This document shows, piece by piece, positions 16,602-25,157 of a stretch of DNA of 64,000 bases. The notes under the pieces are model-generated. The model was not told where the DNA came from and made no database searches. It was given only the letters and a program-made list of their open reading frames with translations. The stretch comes from an uncultured Lachnospiraceae bacterium (GTDB taxonomy: Bacteria > Bacillota > Clostridia > Lachnospirales > Lachnospiraceae). Position numbers and translations under genes: made by a program. The DNA is taken from contig CAMFDJ010000011.1 of the NCBI GenBank assembly GCA_945949085.1, forward strand, positions 19,486-83,485, read 5' to 3'. The stretch's first letter is position 1. Every line of letters begins with the position of its first letter.

Positions 16602-18053
16602 CTATACGTTTATCTCGGCTTTTGCTCCTAAAAGCTCTTTGTTGGCATCAAGCACGGGACGAACCACATTTTCAAGGAATTTCTCAACCTGACGCGGTGC
16701 TCTTCCCACATAGCGGGACGGCTCCATGGATTTCTCCAAATCCTCAAGGCTCATATTGAAGGCCTCATTCTCAGCGATCAACGCAAGCAGATTGTTTTCT
16801 TTTCCTTCCTGCTTGACATTTTTGCCCGCTTCCATGGAAAGCGTACGGATGACCTCGTGGAGCTCCTGTCTGTTGCCACCCATCTTGACGGCATCCATCA
16901 TGATGTTCTCTGTCGCCATGAAAGGCAGTTCACTCATCAGTCTCTTGGTAATCACTTTATCATATACAACAAGTCCATCCACCACATTCAGGCAAAGATC
17001 AAGTACTCCGTCGATTGCCAGAAATGCCTCGGGAATGGAAAGTCTCTTGTTTGCGGAATCATCCAGTGTTCTCTCAAACCACTGCGTCGCAGAAGTGATG
17101 GCAGGATTTAATGCATCGATCATGACATATCTGGAGAGGGAAGCAATTCTCTCGCTTCGCATCGGGTTTCTCTTGTATGCCATGGCAGAGGAACCGATCT
17201 GATTCTTTTCAAACGGTTCTTCCACTTCTTTCAAATGCTGCAGCAGTCTGATGTCATTGCTCATCTTGTGTGCGCTTGCCGCAATCCCCGCCAGCACATT
17301 ACAGACTCTCGTGTCCACCTTGCGGGAATAAGTCTGTCCTGATACGGCATAGCAGTGTTCAAAGCCCATCTTCTGTGCGATCATCGGATCGATCTTATCA
17401 ATCGTCTCCTGATCACCGTTGAAAAGCTCCTGGAAGGATGCCTGTGTACCGGTCGTTCCCTTGGAACCGAGAAGCTTTAAGGTAGACTGTACATATTCCA
17501 GGTCTTCCAGATCCATCAGAAATTCCTGTGTCCAGAGCGTTGCCCTCTTGCCCACTGTTGTCGGCTGTGCCGGCTGGAAATGGGTAAATGCCAGGGTGGG
17601 AAGATCCTTATATTTATCGGCAAATTTTGCAAGCTCATCGATCACGCTCACCAGCTTTTTCTTCACAAGCTTCAGCGCCTCATTCATCACGATGATATCC
17701 GTATTATCTCCGACATAACAAGAGGTAGCGCCAAGGTGGATAATACCGGCAGCCTTCGGGCACTGCTGTCCGTAGGCATACACATGGCTCATGACATCGT
17801 GGCGAACCTGCTTTTCTCTTTCTTTTGCTACATCATAGTTGATGTTGTCTGCATTTGCCTTCAGTTCATCAATCTGTTCCTGCGTGATGACCGGCTTTCC
17901 ATCCTGCGCTAGTCCCAGTTCCATCTCTGTCTCCGCCAAAGCGATCCAGAGCTTTCTCCATGTACGAAACTTCATGTCCGGTGAGAAAATATACTGCATT
18001 TCCTTGCTGGCATACCTCTCGGAAAGCGGGCTTACATATCTGTCGTTACTCAT
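16602..18053 (-). CDS. purB: Adenylosuccinate lyase
   Basis: 483 residues. It splits adenylosuccinate to AMP and SAICAR to AICAR, releasing fumarate. The fumarase/ASL superfamily signature is SSAMAYKRNPMRSERI, and GTTGTQASFQELF carries another active-site block; HLGATSCYVGDNTD lies near the N terminus. Length fits the longer eukaryote-like PurB group. Ribosome site AAGGAG 7 bases before ATG. Downstream of purF with 95 bases between, containing a perfect 30-bp palindrome that may control or separate the two. Confidence 0.96.
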   Translation of the reverse strand: MSNDRYVSPLSERYASKEMQYIFSPDMKFRTWRKLWIALAETEMELGLAQDGKPVITQEQIDELKANADNINYDVAKEREKQVRHDVMSHVYAYGQQCPKAAGIIHLGATSCYVGDNTDIIVMNEALKLVKKKLVSVIDELAKFADKYKDLPTLAFTHFQPAQPTTVGKRATLWTQEFLMDLEDLEYVQSTLKLLGSKGTTGTQASFQELFNGDQETIDKIDPMIAQKMGFEHCYAVSGQTYSRKVDTRVCNVLAGIAASAHKMSNDIRLLQHLKEVEEPFEKNQIGSSAMAYKRNPMRSERIASLSRYVMIDALNPAITSATQWFERTLDDSANKRLSIPEAFLAIDGVLDLCLNVVDGLVVYDKVITKRLMSELPFMATENIMMDAVKMGGNRQELHEVIRTLSMEAGKNVKQEGKENNLLALIAENEAFNMSLEDLEKSMEPSRYVGRAPRQVEKFLENVVRPVLDANKELLGAKAEINV

Positions 18054-18090
18054 TCCTATTCTCCTTGTGTGTTATTTTTCTATGAAAAGT

Positions 18091-18120
18091 TTTTAATTGT
18101 ATTATATAATACAATTAAAA
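18091..18120. repeat. Perfect 30-bp palindrome between purF and purB
   Basis: TTTTAATTGTATTAT followed directly by its exact reverse complement. It contains TATAAT and could be a hairpin ending purF, part of the purB promoter, or a regulator site; T-run after it is TTTTTC-like only on the plus strand. Confidence 0.6.
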
Positions 18121-18148
18121 GTTCTTTTTCATAATAACACAACCCACA

Positions 18149-19594
18149 TCATTTTTCAAACTCTCCGCGAATATCCTCTGTCGGAGGTGTCATCGGATAA
18201 TCTCCGGTAAAGCATCCCTTGCAGATCTCCAGTCCGTCAGCGATCTGTGAGAGCCTGTCTATTCGCAGATAACCCAGACTGTCGGCACCGATGATCTGTC
18301 TGATCTCCTCAATGCTTCGATTGTAGGCAATCAGCTGCTCCCTGGCAGGCACATCCGTACCGAAATAACATGGCCACAAAAACGGCGGTGAAGAAATGCG
18401 AACATGCACTTCTGTCGCCCCTGCCTCACGCAACATTCTTACAATTCGATCCGATGTCGTTCCACGCACAATGGAATCATCGATCATAATAACGCGTTTT
18501 CCCTGCACGACCTCTTTGATGGGATTTAACTTGATCTGTACGCTGCTCTCCCTGCTCTTTTGCTTTGGCTTGATAAAGGTTCTGCCCACATAGGCATTCT
18601 TCACAAATGCCGTATTGTAAGGAATGCCGGACTGCATGGCATACCCCATCGCCGCACAATTGCCGGATTCCGGCACACCTGTTACAATGTCCGCCTCCAC
18701 CGGGCTGTCCATTGCCAGATATTTTCCTGCCATGATGCGGGAGTGATAGACACTGACGCCATCTAAAATACTGTCTGGTCTTGCAAAATAGATATATTCA
18801 AAAATACATCTGGCATGCTTTTCCTTTGGAATACACATACTTTTGTCCGATTCAATTCCCTTTTCCGGAGAGATCGTCACAATCTCTCCCGGCTCCACAT
18901 CACGAACGAACTGCGCACCAATCGTATCAAGTGCACACGTTTCCGATGCAAGTACATATGCCTGGTCACGCTTGCCGATACAAAGCGGTCTGAATCCAAA
19001 CGGATCTCTGGCACCGATCAGTTTACGCGGACTCATCACGATCAGGGAATAGGCCCCTTTGATTTTTTTCATGGCACGTCCGACCGCTTCCTCCACACTT
19101 TTCGAATTCAGACGTTCTCTTGCGATGTGATAAGCGATGACCTCAGAATCAATGGTCGTCTGAAAAATCGCACCGGTATAGGCCAGCTCTTCCCGAAGCT
19201 CCGGTGCATTGATCAAATTTCCGTTGTGCGCCAGTCCCAAAATTCCTTTGACATAATTGAGTACAAGCGGCTGCGCATTCTCTCTTGTGGAACTGCCTGC
19301 CGTGGAATATCTGACATGTCCTACTCCGATATCCCCCTTCATCGCATCTAAGATCTCCGGCTTGAAGGCTTCGTTGAGCAGTCCCATATCCTTGTACGTA
19401 GTCACTTTTCCTTTCGGCCCGTTTGTCTCACTGACCGCAATACCGCAGCTTTCCTGTCCTCTGTGCTGCAGTGCATACAACCCATAGTAAATGCTGGTGG
19501 CAACATCTGCGCCGGAGAAATCATACATGCCGAAAACGCCGCATTCCTCCTTGATATGAGAATCTGTTGCACATTCTCCATGAAGCTTTTCCAT
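18149..19594 (-). CDS. purF: Amidophosphoribosyltransferase
   Basis: 481 residues. It makes phosphoribosylamine from PRPP and glutamine, the committed step of purine synthesis. The N-terminal glutaminase begins after a propeptide, at the Cys in KEECGVFGMYD (about residue 18), with GHVRYSTAGSS and HNGNLIN; the PRPP site is VIMIDDSIVRGTTSDR. Cysteines near the C terminus (EICKGCFTGDYP) match the iron-sulfur cluster type found in Bacillus PurF. Ribosome site AAGGAG before ATG. First gene of the purF-purB pair; no other pur genes are in the window. Confidence 0.96.
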   Translation of the reverse strand: MEKLHGECATDSHIKEECGVFGMYDFSGADVATSIYYGLYALQHRGQESCGIAVSETNGPKGKVTTYKDMGLLNEAFKPEILDAMKGDIGVGHVRYSTAGSSTRENAQPLVLNYVKGILGLAHNGNLINAPELREELAYTGAIFQTTIDSEVIAYHIARERLNSKSVEEAVGRAMKKIKGAYSLIVMSPRKLIGARDPFGFRPLCIGKRDQAYVLASETCALDTIGAQFVRDVEPGEIVTISPEKGIESDKSMCIPKEKHARCIFEYIYFARPDSILDGVSVYHSRIMAGKYLAMDSPVEADIVTGVPESGNCAAMGYAMQSGIPYNTAFVKNAYVGRTFIKPKQKSRESSVQIKLNPIKEVVQGKRVIMIDDSIVRGTTSDRIVRMLREAGATEVHVRISSPPFLWPCYFGTDVPAREQLIAYNRSIEEIRQIIGADSLGYLRIDRLSQIADGLEICKGCFTGDYPMTPPTEDIRGEFEK

Positions 19595-19668
19595 ATTTGC
19601 TCTCCTTTACTTTTCTTATGCTCAATTTACCCTTTCGGGCGCTCCAAATTTCTTATAAACGCAGAAAG

Positions 19669-19692
19669 AGACCTATACAAATTGTATAGGCC
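19669..19692 (-). terminator. Terminator of the amino acid ABC operon
   Basis: CCTATACAA/TTGTATAGG hairpin followed on the minus strand by TCTCTTTCT, 55 bases after the ATPase stop. Confidence 0.65.
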
Positions 19693-19747
19693 CCTTTGTC
19701 TATCACATGAAATATATTTTAGCACAGTCTTTTTGCCTGCGCTACCC

Positions 19748-20503
19748 TTATGCATTAAATTTTCCAATAAAATCTCTGACTCTTTCATTTGCAGAATTGA
19801 AAATCTCATCCGGTGTGCCATCCTGCACTACTACACCGTTTTCCATAAATACAATACGATCTGACAGTTCTCTTGCAAACTGCATCTCATGCGTAACGAT
19901 GATCATCGTCATTTTTTCCTGCGCCAGCTGCTTGATGACCTTGAGTACTTCACCCGTAAGCTCCGGATCCAGTGCGCTGGTGGGTTCATCAAAAAACAGG
20001 ATCTTAGGCTGCATGGCAAGTGCACGTGCAATGGAAACACGTTGCTGCTGTCCGCCGGAAAGCTGATAGGGATACGCATTCTCCTTATCGGAAAGTCCAA
20101 GCTGTGCAAGAAGCGCTCTTGCCCTCTGCCGGGCTTCTTCCTTTGGCACTTTATCAACACTTATCGGGGCATCCGTGATATTCTTCATCACACTGTAATG
20201 CGGAAACAGATTAAAATTCTGAAATACGAGTCCAAAATAATGATGGAATTTTTTCAGTTCCTTCCCCGGCTGATACCATGCCACTCTCCCATCACTCTTT
20301 GCTGCGTATTCTCCCATATAGATCAGATCGCCGTCATCCATGCGTTCCAGCATGGCAGCACATCTTAAGATCGTTGACTTTCCGGAACCGGAGGGACCGA
20401 TGATAGAAACAACCTCACCTTCCCTTACCGAAAGAGAAAAGTCCTTGATTACGTTTAAGTCTCCAAAAGATTTTTTCATATGATTGATTTTTAAAATTTC
20501 CAT
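19748..20503 (-). CDS. Polar amino acid ABC importer, ATPase
   Basis: 251 residues, GlnQ/ArtP class. Walker A GPSGSGKST, Q-loop in FQNFNLFPHYSV, signature LSGGQQQRVSIARALA, Walker B ILFFDEPTSALD and switch IIVTHEMQFA are all intact. It powers uptake of an amino acid through the permease at 20585 and the binding protein at 21361. Start at 20503 has GAGGT 8 bases upstream; the longer frame to 20545 lacks one. An insertion, EYAAKSDGRVAWYQPGKE, before the Q-loop is longer than usual. Confidence 0.92.
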   Translation of the reverse strand: MEILKINHMKKSFGDLNVIKDFSLSVREGEVVSIIGPSGSGKSTILRCAAMLERMDDGDLIYMGEYAAKSDGRVAWYQPGKELKKFHHYFGLVFQNFNLFPHYSVMKNITDAPISVDKVPKEEARQRARALLAQLGLSDKENAYPYQLSGGQQQRVSIARALAMQPKILFFDEPTSALDPELTGEVLKVIKQLAQEKMTMIIVTHEMQFARELSDRIVFMENGVVVQDGTPDEIFNSANERVRDFIGKFNA

Positions 20504-20584
20504 CCAGCTTACCTCTTTTTCTATCGCAAACTGCGCATCTGCCAAATGACATTCTGTCTGTTTCCTGTAAAAAATCGCATATGA

Positions 20585-21235
20585 TCATCGATAATAACTT
20601 AATTTCTTTTCCAGCTTTTCCATCGCAAAAGCGACCAGCAGGTTAAATATGTAATAAAACAATCCTGCTACCATGAGTGGCAACACCGTTGTCTGCGCAG
20701 CCGCAACCTGTTTGGCGAGCGTAAACATCTCCGCAACTGCCAGAACAAAGGCAAGAGACGTATCCTTGACCAGTGTGATCACCTCGTTGGTGACAGGCGG
20801 CAGAATCCTTTTGATTACCTGTGGCAGGATGATCTTCACAAAAGTCTGTAGCTTCGTAAACCCAAGCACTTTTGCTGCTTCATGCTGTCCAACGGGAATT
20901 GCCTCTATACCGGAACGATAAATTTCCGCAAAATAAGCGGCATAATTCAAAGAAAATCCTAAAATAACGGCAATCATGCGATATGCCGAACCGATTTTCA
21001 GATTGAACACATAATAAGGTGCAAAATATACCACAATCAATTGCAACATCAGCGGGGTTCCGCGCATGATTGAAATATAAAATTTTGCGACCGACCGCAC
21101 AACAGGATTTTTGGCCATCCTGCCAAATGCAATCAATAGGCCGAGCGGCAGAGAAAACAAAAGTGTCAGGAAAAAAATTTCTCCTGTAACAATCATACCT
21201 GTCGCCAGTTGCTGCAGCATTATTCCAAAACTCAT
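20585..21235 (-). CDS. Polar amino acid ABC importer, permease
   Basis: 216 residues, five or so membrane helices, HisM/GlnP family. The ATPase-coupling EAA motif is clear: EAAKVLGFTKLQTFVKIILP. The start at 21235 (MSFGIMLQQL) has AAGGAGG 5 bases upstream; the frame is open to 21406 but the extension overlaps a hairpin and has no ribosome site. One permease gene suggests a homodimer. Operon order is binding protein, permease, ATPase. Confidence 0.9.
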   Translation of the reverse strand: MSFGIMLQQLATGMIVTGEIFFLTLLFSLPLGLLIAFGRMAKNPVVRSVAKFYISIMRGTPLMLQLIVVYFAPYYVFNLKIGSAYRMIAVILGFSLNYAAYFAEIYRSGIEAIPVGQHEAAKVLGFTKLQTFVKIILPQVIKRILPPVTNEVITLVKDTSLAFVLAVAEMFTLAKQVAAAQTTVLPLMVAGLFYYIFNLLVAFAMEKLEKKLSYYR

Positions 21236-21292
21236 GGCATCCTCCTTATTTGCGAACTTCCATTCTTCGCTCTGACATGTCATCTGCCGAAA

Positions 21293-21320
21293 AGAAGGTG
21301 TCTGCAATAAGACACCTTCT
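21293..21320 (-). terminator. Intra-operon hairpin after the binding-protein gene
   Basis: AGAAGGTGTCT/AGACACCTTCT stem followed by TTTTC on the minus strand, between binding protein and permease. Such partial terminators keep the binding protein more abundant than the membrane parts. Confidence 0.65.
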
Positions 21321-21360
21321 CCTGTTATCCTTACAATGCAACTATTACCTTTTCTTTCTT

Positions 21361-22248
21361 TTACTCCACATAGTTTTTGATGCAGGTAACATCTGTAAGC
21401 TCCCATTCCTCTGCGATCTTATCAAAAGTACCATCCTTTACCATATCAAACAGGGTATTCTGTACCTGGTCGCGAAGCGTCTCATTTCCAAGCAGGAAAC
21501 CTACGCCGTACTGCTCTGTTGATAAATAATCATCCAGAATCACAAATTTACCTTCTTCTCTGGATGCCATCTGATAATTTGCCACACCGATATCCATAGC
21601 GACTGCATCTACTGCTCCAGCCTCTAAATCCATGAATGCTGTATTATAATCGGCAAACTGTGTCAGATTGGCAAAGCTGCCTGTCAGCTCTGCATTTTCA
21701 TTGAGCGCTGCCAGCGCGGAGGAATCCGCCTGTACTGCAACCACCTTGCCTGCAAGATCTGCCTGCGAAGCAATCCCTGCGTCTGCTGCCACAACAAACA
21801 CCTGACTGTTATCCACATATGGAACAGACCATGTGTAAGCATCCTCTCTGCCATTCATGGTAAAGCCGTTCCAAATACAATCAATGGAGCCTGATGATAA
21901 CTCCATATCCTTCGCGTCCCAGTCGATTGGCTGTTTTACAAGCTCCCATCCGTTTCTGTCACACACTTCCTGTGCAAGACTCAGATCGAATCCAACGTAC
22001 TCTCCGTTGTCATCCATGTAACCGTAAGGCGGAAACTCCGCATCAAAACCGACGGTAAATGTCGCAGGCTGCGCGCCGTCTCCTTCTTCCGCATCTGCCG
22101 GTTCCTCATCCTCTGCCTGTTCTGCCACCTCTTCTGTATCGGTCCCGGTGCCCACTGCAGTTTCCTCTGCCGCTTTCTCACCGCCGCATCCAACCAGAAG
22201 ACTCATGGAAAGTGTGCCGCACAGAAGCATTGCTATCACTTTTTTCAT
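21361..22248 (-). CDS. Polar amino acid ABC importer, substrate-binding lipoprotein
   Basis: 295 residues. Lipoprotein signal: KKVIAM, hydrophobic run, lipobox LLVGC; then an acidic linker rich in Glu/Ala (about 24-58) and the SBP_bac_3 domain starting FTVGFDAEFPPYGYMD. QVCDRNGW and DAVAMDIGVANYQM fit the amino-acid-binding group. The lipid anchor holds it on the outer face of the membrane, where it delivers ligand to the permease. Ligand is not readable; cystine, glutamine or similar are possible. First gene of a three-gene operon with its own promoter. Confidence 0.92.
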   Translation of the reverse strand: MKKVIAMLLCGTLSMSLLVGCGGEKAAEETAVGTGTDTEEVAEQAEDEEPADAEEGDGAQPATFTVGFDAEFPPYGYMDDNGEYVGFDLSLAQEVCDRNGWELVKQPIDWDAKDMELSSGSIDCIWNGFTMNGREDAYTWSVPYVDNSQVFVVAADAGIASQADLAGKVVAVQADSSALAALNENAELTGSFANLTQFADYNTAFMDLEAGAVDAVAMDIGVANYQMASREEGKFVILDDYLSTEQYGVGFLLGNETLRDQVQNTLFDMVKDGTFDKIAEEWELTDVTCIKNYVE

Positions 22249-22300
22249 AACTACTTCCTCCTCTTTTTTGCTTTAGCATACTAAATCAAAATACGGAGAT

Positions 22301-22329
22301 ATGGTAACATGACAATCTGCGTCTGTCAA
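22301..22329 (-). promoter_or_regulatory. Predicted promoter of the amino acid ABC operon
   Basis: TTGACA (22324-22329), 17-base spacer, TACCAT (22301-22306) on the minus strand. The spacer ends with a TGACA/TGTCA inverted repeat (22310-22328) that could be an operator. Confidence 0.5.
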
Positions 22330-22352
22330 TGATTTTAGCCCGATCCGATCAT

Positions 22353-23135
22353 TCAGTCCTGATTGTGCAAAGATGCCGATGGCAAAAGTCCGCGCTTTCG
22401 CAGGAGTTTTTTCTCTATGACCGAAAATATACAGTTATCAATCAAGACACCAATCGCAACAATAAGCAACATGACCAGCATGACCTGATTGATATCTGCC
22501 AGATCTCTTCCTGTAATCAATGTCTGTCCCAGCCCAATGGACGTTGTCATCACTTCACCTGCCATCAAAGCCCTCCATGCAAATGACCACCCCTGCTTTA
22601 ATCCTGCAACAAGCTGAGGCAATGCGGCCGGCCAGATCACCCTCGTGTATAACTGCTTCTTATTTGCCCCCATTGTCAGAGCAGCCCTGATATAGATGGG
22701 TGGTATATTTTTAAATGCATTGTCTACAGAAATGGCTATTCCAAAGGCAGACCCTACAACGACGACAAACAGAATCGCCTGTGTTGACAGCCCAAACCAC
22801 AAAATGGAAAACGGAACCCAGCAAACACTGGGCAAAGTCTGTAGCCCCAAAACCACAGGCTTCAGATTTTTTTGCAAATAGGAAAAACGATGCAGCAGAA
22901 ATCCCAAAGTAAATCCGATGAGCACCGCAATGGCATACCCGCAAATTCCACGGATCAGAGAATTTGTGATCGCAATCCCCAGCGTTCCTCCTTCCATAAG
23001 ATCCATAAAACGCTGAAACACACCTATCGGGGAAGGGACGGAATAGAATTTGCACAAAGAAAACACATCAACTGCAAGCCAATACGCGCCCTGCCAGAAT
23101 ACCATCAATATAACCAGAAATATCAATATTCCCAT
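22353..23135 (-). CDS. Nitrate/sulfonate/taurine-type ABC importer, permease
   Basis: 260 residues, SsuC/TauC family. About six membrane helices; the coupling loop is around TMGANKKQLYTRVIWPAALPQ, and AGEVMTTSIGLGQTL is typical of the SsuC group. Third gene of the set, 3 bases after the ATPase stop, ribosome site GGGAGG. Downstream lies the next operon's promoter with no clear terminator between. Confidence 0.88.
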   Translation of the reverse strand: MGILIFLVILMVFWQGAYWLAVDVFSLCKFYSVPSPIGVFQRFMDLMEGGTLGIAITNSLIRGICGYAIAVLIGFTLGFLLHRFSYLQKNLKPVVLGLQTLPSVCWVPFSILWFGLSTQAILFVVVVGSAFGIAISVDNAFKNIPPIYIRAALTMGANKKQLYTRVIWPAALPQLVAGLKQGWSFAWRALMAGEVMTTSIGLGQTLITGRDLADINQVMLVMLLIVAIGVLIDNCIFSVIEKKLLRKRGLLPSASLHNQD

Positions 23136-23138
23136 CTC

Positions 23139-23879
23139 TTAGTCCTCCCCTTTCACTTCATCGAGCAATTTGTGGCGCAGGGCCGTAAATTCAGGATCAT
23201 ACACGTGTCTTGGTCTGTCCAGGGAAATATCCACGACATCTCTGATTCCCCTGACCTGGGGCGACAGAACAACAACCCTGTCAGATAAATACACTGCTTC
23301 TTCAACACTATGTGTAATAAATACAATTGTCTGATGTGTCTTCATCCAAATACTTTGGAGCTGCTCACGCAGCTGGTTTGAAGTCTGTTTATCAAGTGCA
23401 GAAAAGGGTTCATCCATCAACAGTACATCTGCATGCATGGAAAGAGCCCTGGCAAGTGCAGTTCTTTGACGCATACCTCCCGAAATCTGGTGAATCGGAT
23501 ACTCCCTGTACTCCCATAAATTCACCATCTGTAAATAATGGGCAGCACGCTCCATCTGTTCCGTTTTGGAAACCCCGTTCATCTGCATACCGAACAAAAC
23601 ATTCTCCATGACGTTAAGCCATGGGAACAAACCGTTCTCCTGGAACATAACACATCTGTCAGCCCCCGGCTTTGTCACCCGATTTCCATTGAGTAAGATT
23701 TCTCCCGTCGTCGGCTGTTCCAATCCCGCTATCAGATTCAACAAGGTACTTTTTCCACACCCCGACTTTCCGACTATACTGACAAACTCTCCTTTTTCTA
23801 TTGTCAGATTGATATCTGTTAAAATCGCTGTTTCATCCTGCGCAAATTGTTTGCTGATATGCTTTATTTCAAGTGACAT
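23139..23879 (-). CDS. Nitrate/sulfonate/taurine-type ABC importer, ATPase
   Basis: 246 residues, SsuB/TauB family. Walker A GKSGCGKST, Q-loop MFQENGLFPWL, signature QISGGMRQRTALARAL, Walker B VLLMDEPFSALD, switch VFITHSVEEA: all intact. SGGMRQR and FPWL are the usual SsuB/TauB signatures. Start at 23879 has GAGGAG 7 bases upstream; the longer frame to 23933 overlaps the upstream spacer. Middle gene of the three-gene operon. Confidence 0.92.
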   Translation of the reverse strand: MSLEIKHISKQFAQDETAILTDINLTIEKGEFVSIVGKSGCGKSTLLNLIAGLEQPTTGEILLNGNRVTKPGADRCVMFQENGLFPWLNVMENVLFGMQMNGVSKTEQMERAAHYLQMVNLWEYREYPIHQISGGMRQRTALARALSMHADVLLMDEPFSALDKQTSNQLREQLQSIWMKTHQTIVFITHSVEEAVYLSDRVVVLSPQVRGIRDVVDISLDRPRHVYDPEFTALRHKLLDEVKGED

Positions 23880-23963
23880 AGTATTCTCCTCTGCCGTTTT
23901 CATACAAACGGTAATATTCTTTTCTCTTCGCAAGCTCCCTGCATTTCGACTGCCGCTGCGCGA

Positions 23964-24944
23964 TCACTGCTCATTTTCACGGACAAATAATCCGCTCTGT
24001 GGCACTTCAGAGATAAATCCCTGTGCTTTGCTGATTTTAGCAAACTCCTCTATGGACTGTCTGTTATAGGCATCGTCTACCTTGATTCTTGTAAACGCTT
24101 CTGCAATGACATCTTCTCCCAGCGCCTTCCCTGTCGCTTCCTTTAATTCCCGGTTGATCGACACAAGTGCCTTTTCGGTATCTTCCAAAATCAACTGTGT
24201 CACCTTTTGATGTGTTTCCAGGAAGGCTTCCACGATTTCCGGATGTTTTTCGTAAAACTCCTTTCTGACAACTACAACAGCCACGTCATAGTTTCCTTCC
24301 ATATAAATTTCATCGTAATCGAGCACAAGCTCTGCGCCCTTTGAAAGCAGGGTTGCTCCCCACGGCTCCGGAACAAGAGCCGCATCCACATCTCCACGCC
24401 CTATTACATTTTCCACATCTGCATTGGCAACCGCACTGATTGTGACATCTCCGCCTTCTGTCACAGGCTTTAATCCGTTTTCCTCTAACAGATGCAACAG
24501 GGATAGATGCTGCGTATTTCCGATTTGCGGAATTGACACGTTTTTTCCCGCAAGCTGTGCCACACTCTTGATTCCCGAATCTTTTCCGGTGATCAGCACA
24601 GCACCACCCTTTGTTGCACCTGCCAGAATCTGCACATCACCTTTTGATTTCACATTTGCGGTTATCGCCGGTACCGGTCCGATGTAGCCAATATCAATAT
24701 CTCCTGCAAATAATGCCTCAACCTCTGCCGGTCCTGCATTAAAGGCCGTCCATTTTACCTGTATCTCATCAGGAAGCACATCCTGCAGGCAGTTTTCTGT
24801 CTTCATATATAATGCCTGTGCGTGTGTCACGTTGTTGAAATATCCAATGTGTACTTCGTTATCCTCATCCTGTTTCCCGCAACCGGATAGTGCCATCGCC
24901 AAAATACCTGTTACAATAAGTGCAATCCATTTCTTTTTCTTCAC
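23964..24944 (-). CDS. Nitrate/sulfonate/taurine-type ABC importer, binding lipoprotein
   Basis: 326 residues, starting with GTG after AAGGAGG. Lipoprotein signal ending ALSGC; NMT1/SsuA-type domain: VHIGYFNNVTHAQALY, AGPAEVEALFAGDIDIGYIGPVPAI and a long C-terminal helical part. The DIDIGYIGPVPA segment is typical of sulfonate- and nitrate-binding members. Relatives also bind riboflavin or pyrimidine precursors of thiamin, so the ligand is uncertain. Divergent from a LacI-type regulator, which is unusual for sulfur or vitamin uptake. Confidence 0.88.
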   Translation of the reverse strand: MKKKKWIALIVTGILAMALSGCGKQDEDNEVHIGYFNNVTHAQALYMKTENCLQDVLPDEIQVKWTAFNAGPAEVEALFAGDIDIGYIGPVPAITANVKSKGDVQILAGATKGGAVLITGKDSGIKSVAQLAGKNVSIPQIGNTQHLSLLHLLEENGLKPVTEGGDVTISAVANADVENVIGRGDVDAALVPEPWGATLLSKGAELVLDYDEIYMEGNYDVAVVVVRKEFYEKHPEIVEAFLETHQKVTQLILEDTEKALVSINRELKEATGKALGEDVIAEAFTRIKVDDAYNRQSIEEFAKISKAQGFISEVPQSGLFVRENEQ

Positions 24945-25035
24945 AATCAGATCCTCCTTTACAAAATGCCTGTTTTGATAAACACCCTTTTTCTACAGTG
25001 TAACAGATAAAATGCAACATCTTCATTCTTAAATT

Positions 25036-25138
25036 TGCAATCGTTTTCACTTCTAAATCTTCTTAATTTTATTACTCTATTTGGACATTGAACAGATATT
25101 GTGTTATAATTATTTGCACGTAAATGAAAACGTTCTCA
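25036..25138. promoter_or_regulatory. Divergent control region with two LacI/cre-like operators
   Basis: Operator 1 TGCAATCGTTTTCA (25036-25049) and operator 2 TGAAAACGTTCTCA (25125-25138) share the CG-centred LacI/CcpA-type palindrome. Between them is a good plus-strand promoter, TTGGAC (25081-25086), 18 bases, TATAAT (25105-25110), for the regulator; operator 2 sits just after its start point. Operator 1 lies upstream of a minus-strand TACACT (24997-25002) serving the transporter. The sites are 89 bases apart and could loop. CcpA binding is the alternative reading. Confidence 0.6.
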
Positions 25139-25157
25139 AATATGGCAGGAGATTTCT

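Noticed and set aside
14950..19594. Purine riboswitch near purA, purB or purF
   Set aside because: No long leader with the conserved three-way junction; only palindromes and hairpins seen.
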